Source: an uncultured Lachnospiraceae bacterium (GTDB lineage: Bacteria > Bacillota > Clostridia > Lachnospirales > Lachnospiraceae). Taken from it: a stretch of 64,000 nucleotides of DNA. Positions within the stretch are counted from its first letter, which is position 1; every line of letters begins with the position of its first letter. The position numbers and the translations under genes are program-made. The DNA lies in contig CAJTLU010000002.1 in assembly GCA_910577175.1 (NCBI GenBank), positions 62,001-126,000 on the forward strand, written 5' to 3'. The notes under the pieces were generated by a model that worked only from the letters and a program-made list of their open reading frames with translations, did not search any database and was not told where the DNA came from. Shown here piece by piece: positions 7,779 through 15,623 of the stretch.

Positions 7779-9248
7779 ATGGGAAAAGAATACAGGGTAC
7801 GCTGTAAGCGGCTCGATGCAGAAGGACGAGGCGTCGTCACATTTAACGGCAGGGAATTTGCAGTAAAGGGGTTGCTTCCGGGAGAGCTGGCGACGATGGA
7901 GCTGGTTTACCGTGCAAAGGAAACAGGGGCAAGGCTCTGCCAGGTGCTGGAGCCCTCAAAGGAGCGCGTAGAGCCTGCCTGCCCGGTATTCGGGCGCTGT
8001 GGCGGCTGCCAGCTTCTGCATATGAGCAAAAAGGCGCAGACAGAGTTTAAGCAGAGGCTTTGCGAAGAAGCGCTGGGAGCTTTTGGGACGGTAAAGCCGC
8101 TTCTTACCGCAGAGAACCCGCAGTATTACCGGAATAAAATTCATGCGGCGTTCGCCGAAAAATATACAAAAAACCAAAACAATACAGAGAAACGTGCCGC
8201 AGGCGGAGCCCGCTTTTCCGGAAAGGACAGCTGTGCCGGAAAGAATACCCGTACCGGAAAGAGTCAGAAAGGCTCCGGACGAAGTACGATTGTTTCCGGT
8301 ATCTTTGAAGAGGAAAGCCACCGTGTCATTGAAACAGAAGAGTGTCTGATTCAGGACAAAAGGGCTGCAGAATATTTGCGCACGGTGCGCCGTCTCATGC
8401 AGGAAACACATACGAGACCCTATCACGAGGATACCGGGACAGGGACGCTTCGCTATGTGTTTTTACGTACCGGGCGGACAAGCGGTGAGGTGCTGATGGC
8501 GCTGGTAACCGGAACGCCGGAGTTCCCGGCAAAGGCAAAATTCGCAGCGGAAATCAAGAAAAAGCATCCGGAAATCGTAACGCTGCTTCACAATATCAAT
8601 CCACAGAAAAACAGTATGGTTCTTGGCAAAAGAGAATCCGTCCTGTACGGAACCGGCTATATTACGGATACGCTGTGCGGTCATACCTTCCGGATTTCCG
8701 CAGGCTCCTTTTATCAGGTAAATCCGGAACAGACCGAGGTCTTATATCGAAAGGCAGTGGAGCTTGCCGGACTCACAAAGAAGGACATCGTACTGGATGC
8801 CTACTGCGGCATCGGAACGATTTCCCTGATTGCGGCAGACTACGCCGGGCGGGTCATCGGCGTCGAATCAAACGCACAGGCGGTAAAGGACGCAAAGGAA
8901 AACGCAAGGCGCAACCAATGTACTAACGCAGAGTTTTACTGTCAGGACGCCGGACTCTACATGAAGGAGCAGGCAAAAAAGGGCTTCCGGCCACAGGTCG
9001 TCTTTATGGACCCGCCGCGCTCCGGCAGCGACGCGGCATTTCTATCCGCCCTCCTTACAATGGCGCCGGAAAAAATCGTCTACATCTCCTGCAATCCGGA
9101 AACGCAGGCAAGGGATTTGAAGAAGCTGACCGCGGGAGGGTATCAGGTAAGGGTGATACAGCCGGTGGATTTATTTCCGGGGACAAGGCATGTGGAGAGC
9201 GTGGTGTTGGTGACAAGAAAGGAAAAAAATAATGGCAAAGAAAGATAG
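7779..9248 (+). CDS. rlmD: 23S rRNA (uracil-5-)-methyltransferase, RlmD/RumA type
   Basis: SAM-dependent enzyme that makes 5-methyluridine in 23S rRNA. An N-terminal TRAM RNA-binding domain (residues about 1-60) precedes a 4Fe-4S site, CPVFGRCGGCQLLHM, with a fourth Cys in EECLIQD. The SAM fold carries LDAYCGIGTISLIA. Catalytic motifs are FMDPPRSGSD and the nucleophile Cys in VYISCNPETQARDL. Residues about 128-170 are a basic low-complexity insertion rich in Lys, Gly and Ser that interrupts the central domain. The end, RHVESVVLVTRK, is the normal family terminus. An AT-rich foreign gene starts inside its last codons at 9232, so the 3' end of this gene marks the boundary of an island. Confidence 0.92.
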   Translation: MGKEYRVRCKRLDAEGRGVVTFNGREFAVKGLLPGELATMELVYRAKETGARLCQVLEPSKERVEPACPVFGRCGGCQLLHMSKKAQTEFKQRLCEEALGAFGTVKPLLTAENPQYYRNKIHAAFAEKYTKNQNNTEKRAAGGARFSGKDSCAGKNTRTGKSQKGSGRSTIVSGIFEEESHRVIETEECLIQDKRAAEYLRTVRRLMQETHTRPYHEDTGTGTLRYVFLRTGRTSGEVLMALVTGTPEFPAKAKFAAEIKKKHPEIVTLLHNINPQKNSMVLGKRESVLYGTGYITDTLCGHTFRISAGSFYQVNPEQTEVLYRKAVELAGLTKKDIVLDAYCGIGTISLIAADYAGRVIGVESNAQAVKDAKENARRNQCTNAEFYCQDAGLYMKEQAKKGFRPQVVFMDPPRSGSDAAFLSALLTMAPEKIVYISCNPETQARDLKKLTAGGYQVRVIQPVDLFPGTRHVESVVLVTRKEKNNGKER

Positions 9249-10338
9249 AGATTTATTAGCTGCAAAAAAGGCTAAAAAAAGTGAATTTTATACTAGACTT
9301 GAAGATATAGAACTGGAAATGAAGAATTATAGAGAGTATTTTAAAGATAAGGTCATTTTATGTAATTGTGATGATCCCTATGAAAGTAATTTCTTTAAGT
9401 ATTTTGCTATGAGTTTTAATTATTTGGGAATAAAGAAGTTGATAGCTACTTGCCATGCTACTTCTCCTATTGTATATACTCAGTTGTCTTTATTTAATAC
9501 AGCAGAAGTAGTAGCAATGGATAATGCTAAGAGACCATACAAAATAGAGATAACAGAGGTTATAGATGCAAATGGAGATGGAGCTATTGATTTGGCTGAT
9601 GTAGAGTATCTTTTGAAGAATGATAAGAATGTTTTGACGGAGCTTAAAGGAGATGGCGACTTTCGTTCTGACGAATGTGTAGAACTTTTGAAACAGGCTG
9701 ATATAGTTGTTACAAATCCTCCCTTTTCATTATTTAGAGAATTTCTTGATATCTTGAATCAGGCAGAAAAGGATTTTATTCTTATAGGAAATACCAATGC
9801 TCTTACATATAGAGAAGTTTTTAAAATGTTTAAAGAGGATAAAATAAGAACTGGTTACACTAATTTTAATGTGGGTATGTTTTTTGAAGTTCCTCAGTTT
9901 TATGAACAATACACTAAGATAGTTGACGGTAAGAAGTTTGCAAGAGTAGCAACATCTTGTTGGTTTACTTCTTTACCGGTCGAAAAACATAAGGACAAAC
10001 TTGTGTTATATAAGAATTATTCAGCAGAAGAATACCCCAAATATGAGAATTTTGATGCTATAAATGTTAAATCTTATAAAGAAATTCCTTGTGATTATGA
10101 TGGTATCATGGGTGTTCCGGTAACATTTCTTGATAAATATAATCCTGACCAATTTGAACTTATTGGTTTAGGTATCTCAAATTCGGGCATAGAGGCAGGG
10201 GTTCAACCATATAAGCCTGAACATAAGAAATATCGCAAGGAAGTACAAAAGAGAGGAGCAGTAGACGGAGACCTCTATATGATGATAGATGGAGAAGTTA
10301 CTGTACCTTATGCAAGAATATTATTAAGGAGAAAATAA
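9232..10338 (+). CDS. DNA adenine methyltransferase, EcoRI-methylase type
   Basis: Likely transfers a methyl group from SAM to adenine N6 in a specific DNA site, protecting host DNA. The 368 residues match the family by the early block VILCNCDDPYESNFFKYFAM, the catalytic NPPF motif in IVVTNPPFSLFREF near residue 160, IGNTNA, and the late block CDYDGIMGVPVTFLDKYNP. No separate target-recognition domain is obvious. The start ATG overlaps the last 17 bases of rlmD and follows AAAGGA. The base composition is far richer in A+T than rlmD, pointing to transfer. The next gene, a DUF262-HNH nuclease, begins 4 bases after its stop, so the two form one operon. Confidence 0.88.
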   Translation: MAKKDRDLLAAKKAKKSEFYTRLEDIELEMKNYREYFKDKVILCNCDDPYESNFFKYFAMSFNYLGIKKLIATCHATSPIVYTQLSLFNTAEVVAMDNAKRPYKIEITEVIDANGDGAIDLADVEYLLKNDKNVLTELKGDGDFRSDECVELLKQADIVVTNPPFSLFREFLDILNQAEKDFILIGNTNALTYREVFKMFKEDKIRTGYTNFNVGMFFEVPQFYEQYTKIVDGKKFARVATSCWFTSLPVEKHKDKLVLYKNYSAEEYPKYENFDAINVKSYKEIPCDYDGIMGVPVTFLDKYNPDQFELIGLGISNSGIEAGVQPYKPEHKKYRKEVQKRGAVDGDLYMMIDGEVTVPYARILLRRK

Positions 10339-10342
10339 GACT

Positions 10343-11464
10343 ATGAAAATTGAAGAACATGAAATTCTTATAAGAGATTTGGTTGATGGATATGTAGATA
10401 ATCAGGAGGATGGTATATATGGCTATCACGGCAAACTCAATATTAGACCAGCGTATCAGAGAGAACTTGTTTATGCAGAGGAACAACAGAAAGATGTTAT
10501 CAAGTCTATTCGTAATGGTTTTCCTTTGAATGTAATGTATTTTATGGTCAATGAGGATGGAACTTACGAGCTTTTAGATGGTCAGCAGAGAACATTATCG
10601 ATTTGCAGATATTATGATAATCAGTACTCACTTAATTTTGATGGAACACCAAAGCAGTTCCACAACCTTACAACAGAAGAACAAAAACAGATACTTAATT
10701 ATGGTATTAAGGTATATTTTTGCGTTGGTACTGTTGCAGAACGCAAAAAGTGGTTTGAGATTATTAACTTTAAGGGAGAGGCATTAACTCGCCAGGAACT
10801 GCTTAATGCTATCTATTCAGGTCCGTGGGTAACGGATGCAAAGAGATATTTTAGTAAAAATGGTTGTGCAGCTTATCAAATTGCAAATGATTATTTACAG
10901 AATAAATCAGCTATAAGGCAAGAGATATTTGAGGTTGCTCTTAAATGGATATCCGATAAAGAGAATCTTGATTATGAAGAATATATGGCTATTCATCAGC
11001 ACGATACAGATGCAGAGGCTTTATGGTTTTATTTCAAGTCTGTTATAGACTGGGTAAAAAAAGTTTTTGGTTGTCCTGATAATTACCGTTCTGATATGAA
11101 AAAGGTAGATTGGGGGCTTTTGTTTAATAAGCATTCTACTCAGGAATATGATACCGATGCTATGGAACAAAAAGTATCAGCTCTTATGTCAGATTATGAA
11201 GTGACTAAAAAAGCTGGTATTTATCAGTATGTTTTTGATGAAGATGAAAGACACCTTAACCTTAGAACTTTTGACGAAAGAACAAAGAAAACAGTTTATG
11301 AACAACAAGGAAAGAAATGCTTTATTTGTGGAAAAGAAAAACTTTATGCAGAGATGCATGGAGACCATTGGAAATCGTGGTCAAAAGGTGGTACTACTGT
11401 TATTGATAATTGCAAAATGCTATGTACTGAATGTAACTTAAAAAAATCTGCTCAGGATATATGA
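10343..11464 (+). CDS. DUF262 / HNH endonuclease-domain protein (putative restriction partner)
   Basis: Probable DNA endonuclease. The N-terminal half is a DUF262 domain of the ParB/GmrS kind: RPAYQRELVY, then the signature LLDGQQRTLSI near residues 77-86, then KVYFCVGTVAERKKWFEIIN. The C-terminus (about 318-372) is an HNH nuclease with two CxxC zinc knuckles (CFICGKE and LCTECN) around the catalytic block MHGDHWKSWSKGG. The 373 residues are intact. It sits 4 bases behind an EcoRI-type methyltransferase, which suggests a modification/cleavage pair. DUF262 proteins of the GmrSD type instead cut modified DNA and need nucleotide, so the biochemical logic here is an inference. A-T rich like its partner. 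Confidence 0.85.
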   Translation: MKIEEHEILIRDLVDGYVDNQEDGIYGYHGKLNIRPAYQRELVYAEEQQKDVIKSIRNGFPLNVMYFMVNEDGTYELLDGQQRTLSICRYYDNQYSLNFDGTPKQFHNLTTEEQKQILNYGIKVYFCVGTVAERKKWFEIINFKGEALTRQELLNAIYSGPWVTDAKRYFSKNGCAAYQIANDYLQNKSAIRQEIFEVALKWISDKENLDYEEYMAIHQHDTDAEALWFYFKSVIDWVKKVFGCPDNYRSDMKKVDWGLLFNKHSTQEYDTDAMEQKVSALMSDYEVTKKAGIYQYVFDEDERHLNLRTFDERTKKTVYEQQGKKCFICGKEKLYAEMHGDHWKSWSKGGTTVIDNCKMLCTECNLKKSAQDI

Positions 11465-11507
11465 GTTCTTGATATGTTTTCGTGAATGAAGGCAAGGATA
11501 TGACATT

Positions 11508-11746
11508 CATCCTGTCGTCTCAACCCCTGTGGAGACGGTAGTAATGCTTTCACATAAAAGTCAGATGGGAAAGGTGGAGTTTGGGTAGGAGAAGGCAGAA
11601 GTAAAGAGGTTTTTAGAGCTGACAATGTATGTGATACGTCTAATGCGGTGGAGAAATTGAAATGGCTGTGAAAGGGTCTAAAAATGGAAAAAATTGAAGC
11701 AATAAAGGAGGTATTGGAGTACTATAAAATGAATTTGCATATTTGA
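11508..11746 (+). pseudogene. Degenerate relic of an RlmD-type C-terminal tail (integrative-element remnant)
   Basis: The stretch between the nuclease and the next gene is not random. At 11529-11555 it reads VETVVMLSH, the conserved end of RlmD proteins, continuing to a stop after VEFG. Further on, AVEKLKW (about 11650) and MEKIEAIKEVLEYY (about 11685-11727) resemble, in order, the C-terminal extension often found after RlmD where integrative elements insert in that gene. The middle is deleted and frames shift. The real rlmD end is 2.3 kb upstream, so this is a second, decayed copy of the tail. I read it as the scar of an element that used rlmD as its target. Confidence 0.6.
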
Positions 11747-11784
11747 AAATGGTTCAAGCAAATAAAATTGTACAGGAGGAGTGT

Positions 11785-12621
11785 ATGGATTGGTTAGACT
11801 ATAGAGAAAAATTAGGTATAGGTTTTAATGAGCAAGGTAAGGTTAAATATTTTATGATTAAAATATTTAATATACTTGATGCATTAGAAGATATGTATCA
11901 GCAAATTAGCTATTCAGAATATGTTCAATTCTGTAGTGTGACGGGAACAAATATGGAATATTCTGAATTATATAGTGATAACTACAGACTAATAGTAGAG
12001 GTATTGCATGATCATAGTCAAACATTAGAGGAGTTTTTGGCATATTATATAGCATTTATTAATTGTCAGGAAGATGACAATATCAAGCAATTAACATGTA
12101 AAAATTTTAAAAACTTATTATGTAATTGTTTAAATGAGTCACATATCGGATATGAAATATTTGAGAATGAGAAAGGGTACTATATTTTTCCAAGGGGTGT
12201 AGAAGAGTTTGATGATGCACTTGTTTCAGAACCATTGAGGTGGTTAGCTACATATCCAGAAGCAGAAAAGGCTTGGAGCAAGGCCTTGAAAAAGTATTCA
12301 GAAGAGGATGAAGACAATGCAAGCGAAGTGGCAGATTTATACCGCAAGGCATTAGAAACATTTTTTAAAAACTTTTTCGGAGGTGGCAAGGCATTAGAAA
12401 ATTATAAAATAGAATATGGAAACTATTTGAAAGCACAGGGTATTCCAAAGGAAATTGCTGGAAATTTTGAAACATTATTACAATCATATACGAATTTTAT
12501 AAATAATTATGCAAAGCATAGAGATGCAACAAGTAATAAAGTGATAGAATATCTCATGTATCAAACGGGTAATATTATTAGATTGCTAATTTTATTAAAA
12601 GAGGGAGAAATAGAGAATTGA
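11785..12621 (+). CDS. Uncharacterised protein with Abi/HEPN-like C-terminal region
   Basis: Not firmly recognised. The start is set at ATG 11785 by a perfect AGGAGG (11774-11779); upstream in-frame starts lie in the rlmD-tail relic and lack a ribosome site. The 278 residues are acidic and helical with no membrane segment. The last 90 residues (YRKALETFFKNFFGGG, then NNYAKHRDATSNKVIEY and a final leucine-rich helix) resemble the C-terminal domain of abortive-infection proteins, with a KHRD that could be a HEPN-type motif near residues 243-246. Its place next to the methyltransferase/nuclease pair and its A+T richness favour a defence role, but this is inference. Confidence 0.6.
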   Translation: MDWLDYREKLGIGFNEQGKVKYFMIKIFNILDALEDMYQQISYSEYVQFCSVTGTNMEYSELYSDNYRLIVEVLHDHSQTLEEFLAYYIAFINCQEDDNIKQLTCKNFKNLLCNCLNESHIGYEIFENEKGYYIFPRGVEEFDDALVSEPLRWLATYPEAEKAWSKALKKYSEEDEDNASEVADLYRKALETFFKNFFGGGKALENYKIEYGNYLKAQGIPKEIAGNFETLLQSYTNFINNYAKHRDATSNKVIEYLMYQTGNIIRLLILLKEGEIEN

Positions 12622-12664
12622 TTCGTTTATACAGGTATAGATATAAACATTAGGAAGGTTCAAG

Positions 12665-13510
12665 ATGGCAAAATTAGCGAAGGAAACTATTCATGCAAAA
12701 GGCGTTGCTATTGGTGTATATACAGCAGATTTTGAAAATGAATTTATTTCATTGACGGATATCGCAAAGTATCGGAATGAAGATGACCAAGATTTGTAAT
12801 TTAGAATTGGATGCGCAACCGAAATACAATAGAGTTTCTGGCGGTTTGGGAAGAATTACATAATCCTGATTTTAACCGTGTGCAATTCGAGGCGGTTAAA
12901 AATGAAGCCGGATTAAATCGTTTTGTAATGACACCGACCAAATGGATAGACCAGATGAATGCGATTGGTATAGTTTCAAAAGTCGGACGTTATGGCGGTA
13001 CATATGCTCATAGTGACATTGCAATGTCTTTTGCAACATGGATTTCTCCTGAATTTCAATTATATATTATGAAAGATTATCGGCGTCTGAAGATGGATGA
13101 AAACAGTCGCTTATCTTTGAATTGGAATTTGAACAGAGAAATTTCTAAATTAAATTATCATATTCATACCGATGCAATCAAAACAAACCTGATACCCCCT
13201 GAATTAACACCAGAGCAGATTAGTTTTACCTATGCCAGTGAGGCAGACTTGTTAAATGTAGCGCTATTTGGTAAGACCGCGAGGCAGTGACGCGAAGAAA
13301 ATGCAGATAAGAAAGGAAATATAAGGGATTATGCGACGCTCAATCAATTATTGATTTTTGCAAATATGGAAAGCTATAACGCAATACTAATTGAGCAGGG
13401 AAAAGGTCAGAGAAAGACTGGTTGCACTGCGTAATCTGGCTGTGAGGCAGATGAAGACAATAAATTCTCTAAATACAACGAGATTGCATCAGATGGGAAT
13501 GGATAAGTAA
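12665..13510 (+). pseudogene. KilA-N domain protein, broken
   Basis: Phage/mobile-element type KilA-N protein in several pieces. The N-terminus (12665-12799) gives MAKLAKETIHAKGVAIGV through SLTDIAKY. A frameshift and an in-frame TAG (a change from Lys in the VIKNWM block) lie at 12800-12806. The main part from 12811 has MRNRNTIEFLAVWEELHNP, GRYGGTYAHSDIA and WISPEFQLY. TGA at 13288-13290 replaces the expected Trp after KTARQ; the frame then goes on as KKGNIRDYATLNQLL. A further frameshift near 13405 leads into RERLVALRNLAVRQMK, which ends at 13510. At least four lesions mean it is inactive. It belongs to the foreign island. Confidence 0.8.
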
Positions 13511-13524
13511 ATCTTTGTATTAGG

Positions 13525-13680
13525 GAGTCACTTGTTGAAATTAAGCATATTTTTGAAGAGGGGGAGTTGGAAGAAAATTCAGTTGTTCGGAAATTCCGAA
13601 CAACTGCGTCTGACGGGGCTACAAAACGCTTAAAAGAATATATGATAAAAGACTTTATAATAACGAAGCAGTTTTTATAG
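13525..13680 (+). pseudogene. RhuM-family (virulence protein) relic with internal deletion
   Basis: Short remnant readable in one frame as EIKHIFEEGELEENSVVRKF, then RTTASDGATKRLKEYMIKDF. In intact RhuM proteins the first block (start of the RhuM domain) and the ATKRLKEYMIKGF block are tens of residues apart. Here SDG is joined directly to ATKRL, so an internal segment is deleted. It has no start codon or ribosome site. It lies right after the KilA-N pseudogene, with which such genes often travel. Confidence 0.65.
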
Positions 13681-13988
13681 ATATTGCAGATAGAGGAAGC
13701 TCGAAAAAGGTTCATTTTGCGGTGGAATTTCGAATGCAGGAATGAGCCTTTTAACGTGGAAAACGTAATAGAAACTATCTGTTATCCGGGTGCCGTTTTG
13801 TTTGCTATAGTGTAACCATACTTTTACTGGACAAATGAGGAAACAGTGCGAAGTTTGTAAACTTCAGAACTCAAGGACTGTCATTTTGACTTTGATGTCA
13901 GATTATGTTACTATATGGAGCAAGAGTGTTAATGTACTGCTTTCAAAAGCAGGGAATATGAACTTTACGGAGGCTGAGAAGCTAGAGG
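13681..13988 (+). other. Intergenic end of the island; promoter-like site at 13885-13913
   Basis: No gene is recognised. A few readable codons after the RhuM relic do not make a family match. TTGACT (13885-13890), 17 bases and TACTAT (13908-13913) make a fair promoter for the Nudix gene. Composition moves back toward that of the host over this stretch. Confidence 0.5.
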
Positions 13989-14402
13989 ATGAAGGGCTAT
14001 AATTTAATTGTGGTATTTAATGAGGCATCTGACAGGGTTCTGATGTGCCGGAGGAGAAAAGAACCCTATAAAGGATTATTAAATTTTGTCGGTGGAAAGA
14101 TTGAAAGGAATGAAGAAGGTTTTGCTGCCGCATACAGAGAACTTGAGGAAGAAACAACAATAACAAAAGATGACATTATCCTTGCTCATCTGATGGATTT
14201 TACATATTATCTGGAGGACTGTTATCTGGAGGTTTATGTTGGCAGGCTGAACAGGCAGGTAACGGTTACAGGAGATGAAAATGAATTGTGCTGGGTGGTT
14301 CCGGAAGATAATTTTTATGATGAATCGCGCTATGCGGGAAAAGGAAACCTCGGGTATATTATGGCGCAGATTGAGAATGCACGGGATAAACTTCTGGGAT
14401 AG
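13989..14402 (+). CDS. Nudix hydrolase (MutT-like)
   Basis: Small cytosolic hydrolase of nucleoside diphosphate-linked compounds, possibly an 8-oxo-dGTP or other NTP sanitising enzyme. The Nudix box is at about residues 36-58: GGKIERNEEGFAAAYRELEEETTI fits GX5EX7REUXEEX with Thr where the usual Gly stands, while the metal-binding Glu residues are kept. The 137-residue length is normal. It lies just outside the foreign island, with codon use nearer to the host's. It may be transcribed from the promoter-like site at 13885-13913. The substrate cannot be told from sequence. Confidence 0.88.
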   Translation: MKGYNLIVVFNEASDRVLMCRRRKEPYKGLLNFVGGKIERNEEGFAAAYRELEEETTITKDDIILAHLMDFTYYLEDCYLEVYVGRLNRQVTVTGDENELCWVVPEDNFYDESRYAGKGNLGYIMAQIENARDKLLG

Positions 14403-14450
14403 TCCTGTATCAATTTGGTATAAGAGGAGATACCGTTGTGGAATTTGTTA

Positions 14451-14480
14451 TTGACCTTTCATTAAGACATGAAGTATAAT
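14451..14480 (+). promoter_or_regulatory. Promoter of the FIST/MCP pair
   Basis: TTGACC (14451-14456), 18 bases, TATAAT (14475-14480). The repeat at 14484-14517 covers the expected start point. Confidence 0.65.
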
Positions 14481-14483
14481 AGG

Positions 14484-14517
14484 AATGAATTACATTCATT
14501 ACATAAATGAATTACAT
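14484..14517 (+). repeat. 12-bp direct repeat at the transcription start of the FIST gene
   Basis: AATGAATTACAT occurs at 14484-14495 and again at 14506-14517, 22 bases apart (two helix turns). It begins 4 bases after the -10 box. The placement suits a repressor operator. Confidence 0.5.
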
Positions 14518-14554
14518 AAAACAAAATTCGTAGCAAGGAAGAGAGGATGGCATT

Positions 14555-15610
14555 GTGAGACAGTTTTTTGGTATGAGTCAGAGCGGAAATCTGCAGGAAG
14601 CAGTACGTGGCTTAGAGAAGCCGCAGTTGATTATGTTGCTGTCCAATAGTGACCAGTTTGAAGCCCATGTGAAAAAATTGGAGGATCTTTATCCGGGGGT
14701 TCCGAGTATAGGGTGCATCGGAATGTGTTATGATACGAGAGTAGTGGAAAAGGGAGTCGGGGTCATAGCATTTTGTGACGGAGTCAGTGCGGTGGCAAAT
14801 GTATTGGAAGAAGTGTCTGTTATGCCGGTAAAATATATCGAGCGGCTGGAGAAGAATGTACGCGAAATCGAAAGCTCCTATGAGGATACCGTTTGCATCG
14901 ACTTTTGTTCCGGGAACGACGCTTGTGTGCTGACTACGATTTACAGCGTGTTAAGAAGGAAGAATATTTCCCTGGTCGGAGGTACGGGAGATGCGGGAAA
15001 GGTATCCGCGAACGGGAAGATTTATCAGGATGCGGTCGCCTATGCGTTAGTGAAGAACAGAGGCGGCAGGGTAAAAACCTACAAGGAAAACATATACCAC
15101 CAGATGGGAAATTACCGCTTTATTGCGTCTAAGACAGATAAGGCGAATTATATCATGGGGAAGCTGAACGGAATGCCTGCCAGACAGGTCTATCAGGATA
15201 TCTTACATATATCGGAAAAGGAAATTCAGACACAGACGTTTAAGAATCCGTTTGGAAAAATCAACGGAGATGATACCTGTATTATTTCAATCAAAGAGGT
15301 AAGCGGCAGTGCATTAACCTGCTTCCGGCAGGTCAATGATTCGGATGTGCTGATTATGCTGGAATTGGGAGATTATAAGGAAATCGTAAGAGAAACTATA
15401 CGGACAATCAAGAGTGAGTTCCCAAGGGTTTCGGCAGTATTTTCCGTTAACTGTCTGTTCCGGTATCTGCTGTTTAACCAGAACCATTATATGGAAGAGT
15501 ATCTGCAGGAGATGAGTGCCTTAAACAGCCATGCCGGTCTGATTGGATACGGGGAGCACTATAACAACCGCTTTGTCAACCAGTCGATGACCTGTGTTGT
15601 ATTTGAGTAA
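14555..15610 (+). CDS. FIST-domain sensory protein
   Basis: Predicted small-molecule sensor with an N-terminal FIST domain (about residues 1-200) and a FIST-C domain (about 210-350). These are known from signal-transduction proteins and thought to bind small ligands such as amino acids. Visible features are PSIGCIGMCYDTRVVEKGVGVIAF, VGGTGDAG and the late RVSAVFSVNCLFRYLLF with GLIGYGEHYN. There are no membrane segments. The start is GTG at 14555, with GAGAGG 8 bases upstream; the nearby ATG at 14547 is in another frame and stops at once. The next gene, a soluble methyl-accepting signalling protein, starts 13 bases after its stop. The pair looks like a chemoreceptor split into sensor and signaller. 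Confidence 0.85.
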   Translation: MRQFFGMSQSGNLQEAVRGLEKPQLIMLLSNSDQFEAHVKKLEDLYPGVPSIGCIGMCYDTRVVEKGVGVIAFCDGVSAVANVLEEVSVMPVKYIERLEKNVREIESSYEDTVCIDFCSGNDACVLTTIYSVLRRKNISLVGGTGDAGKVSANGKIYQDAVAYALVKNRGGRVKTYKENIYHQMGNYRFIASKTDKANYIMGKLNGMPARQVYQDILHISEKEIQTQTFKNPFGKINGDDTCIISIKEVSGSALTCFRQVNDSDVLIMLELGDYKEIVRETIRTIKSEFPRVSAVFSVNCLFRYLLFNQNHYMEEYLQEMSALNSHAGLIGYGEHYNNRFVNQSMTCVVFE

Positions 15611-15623
15611 GGGAGGAAAGAGC

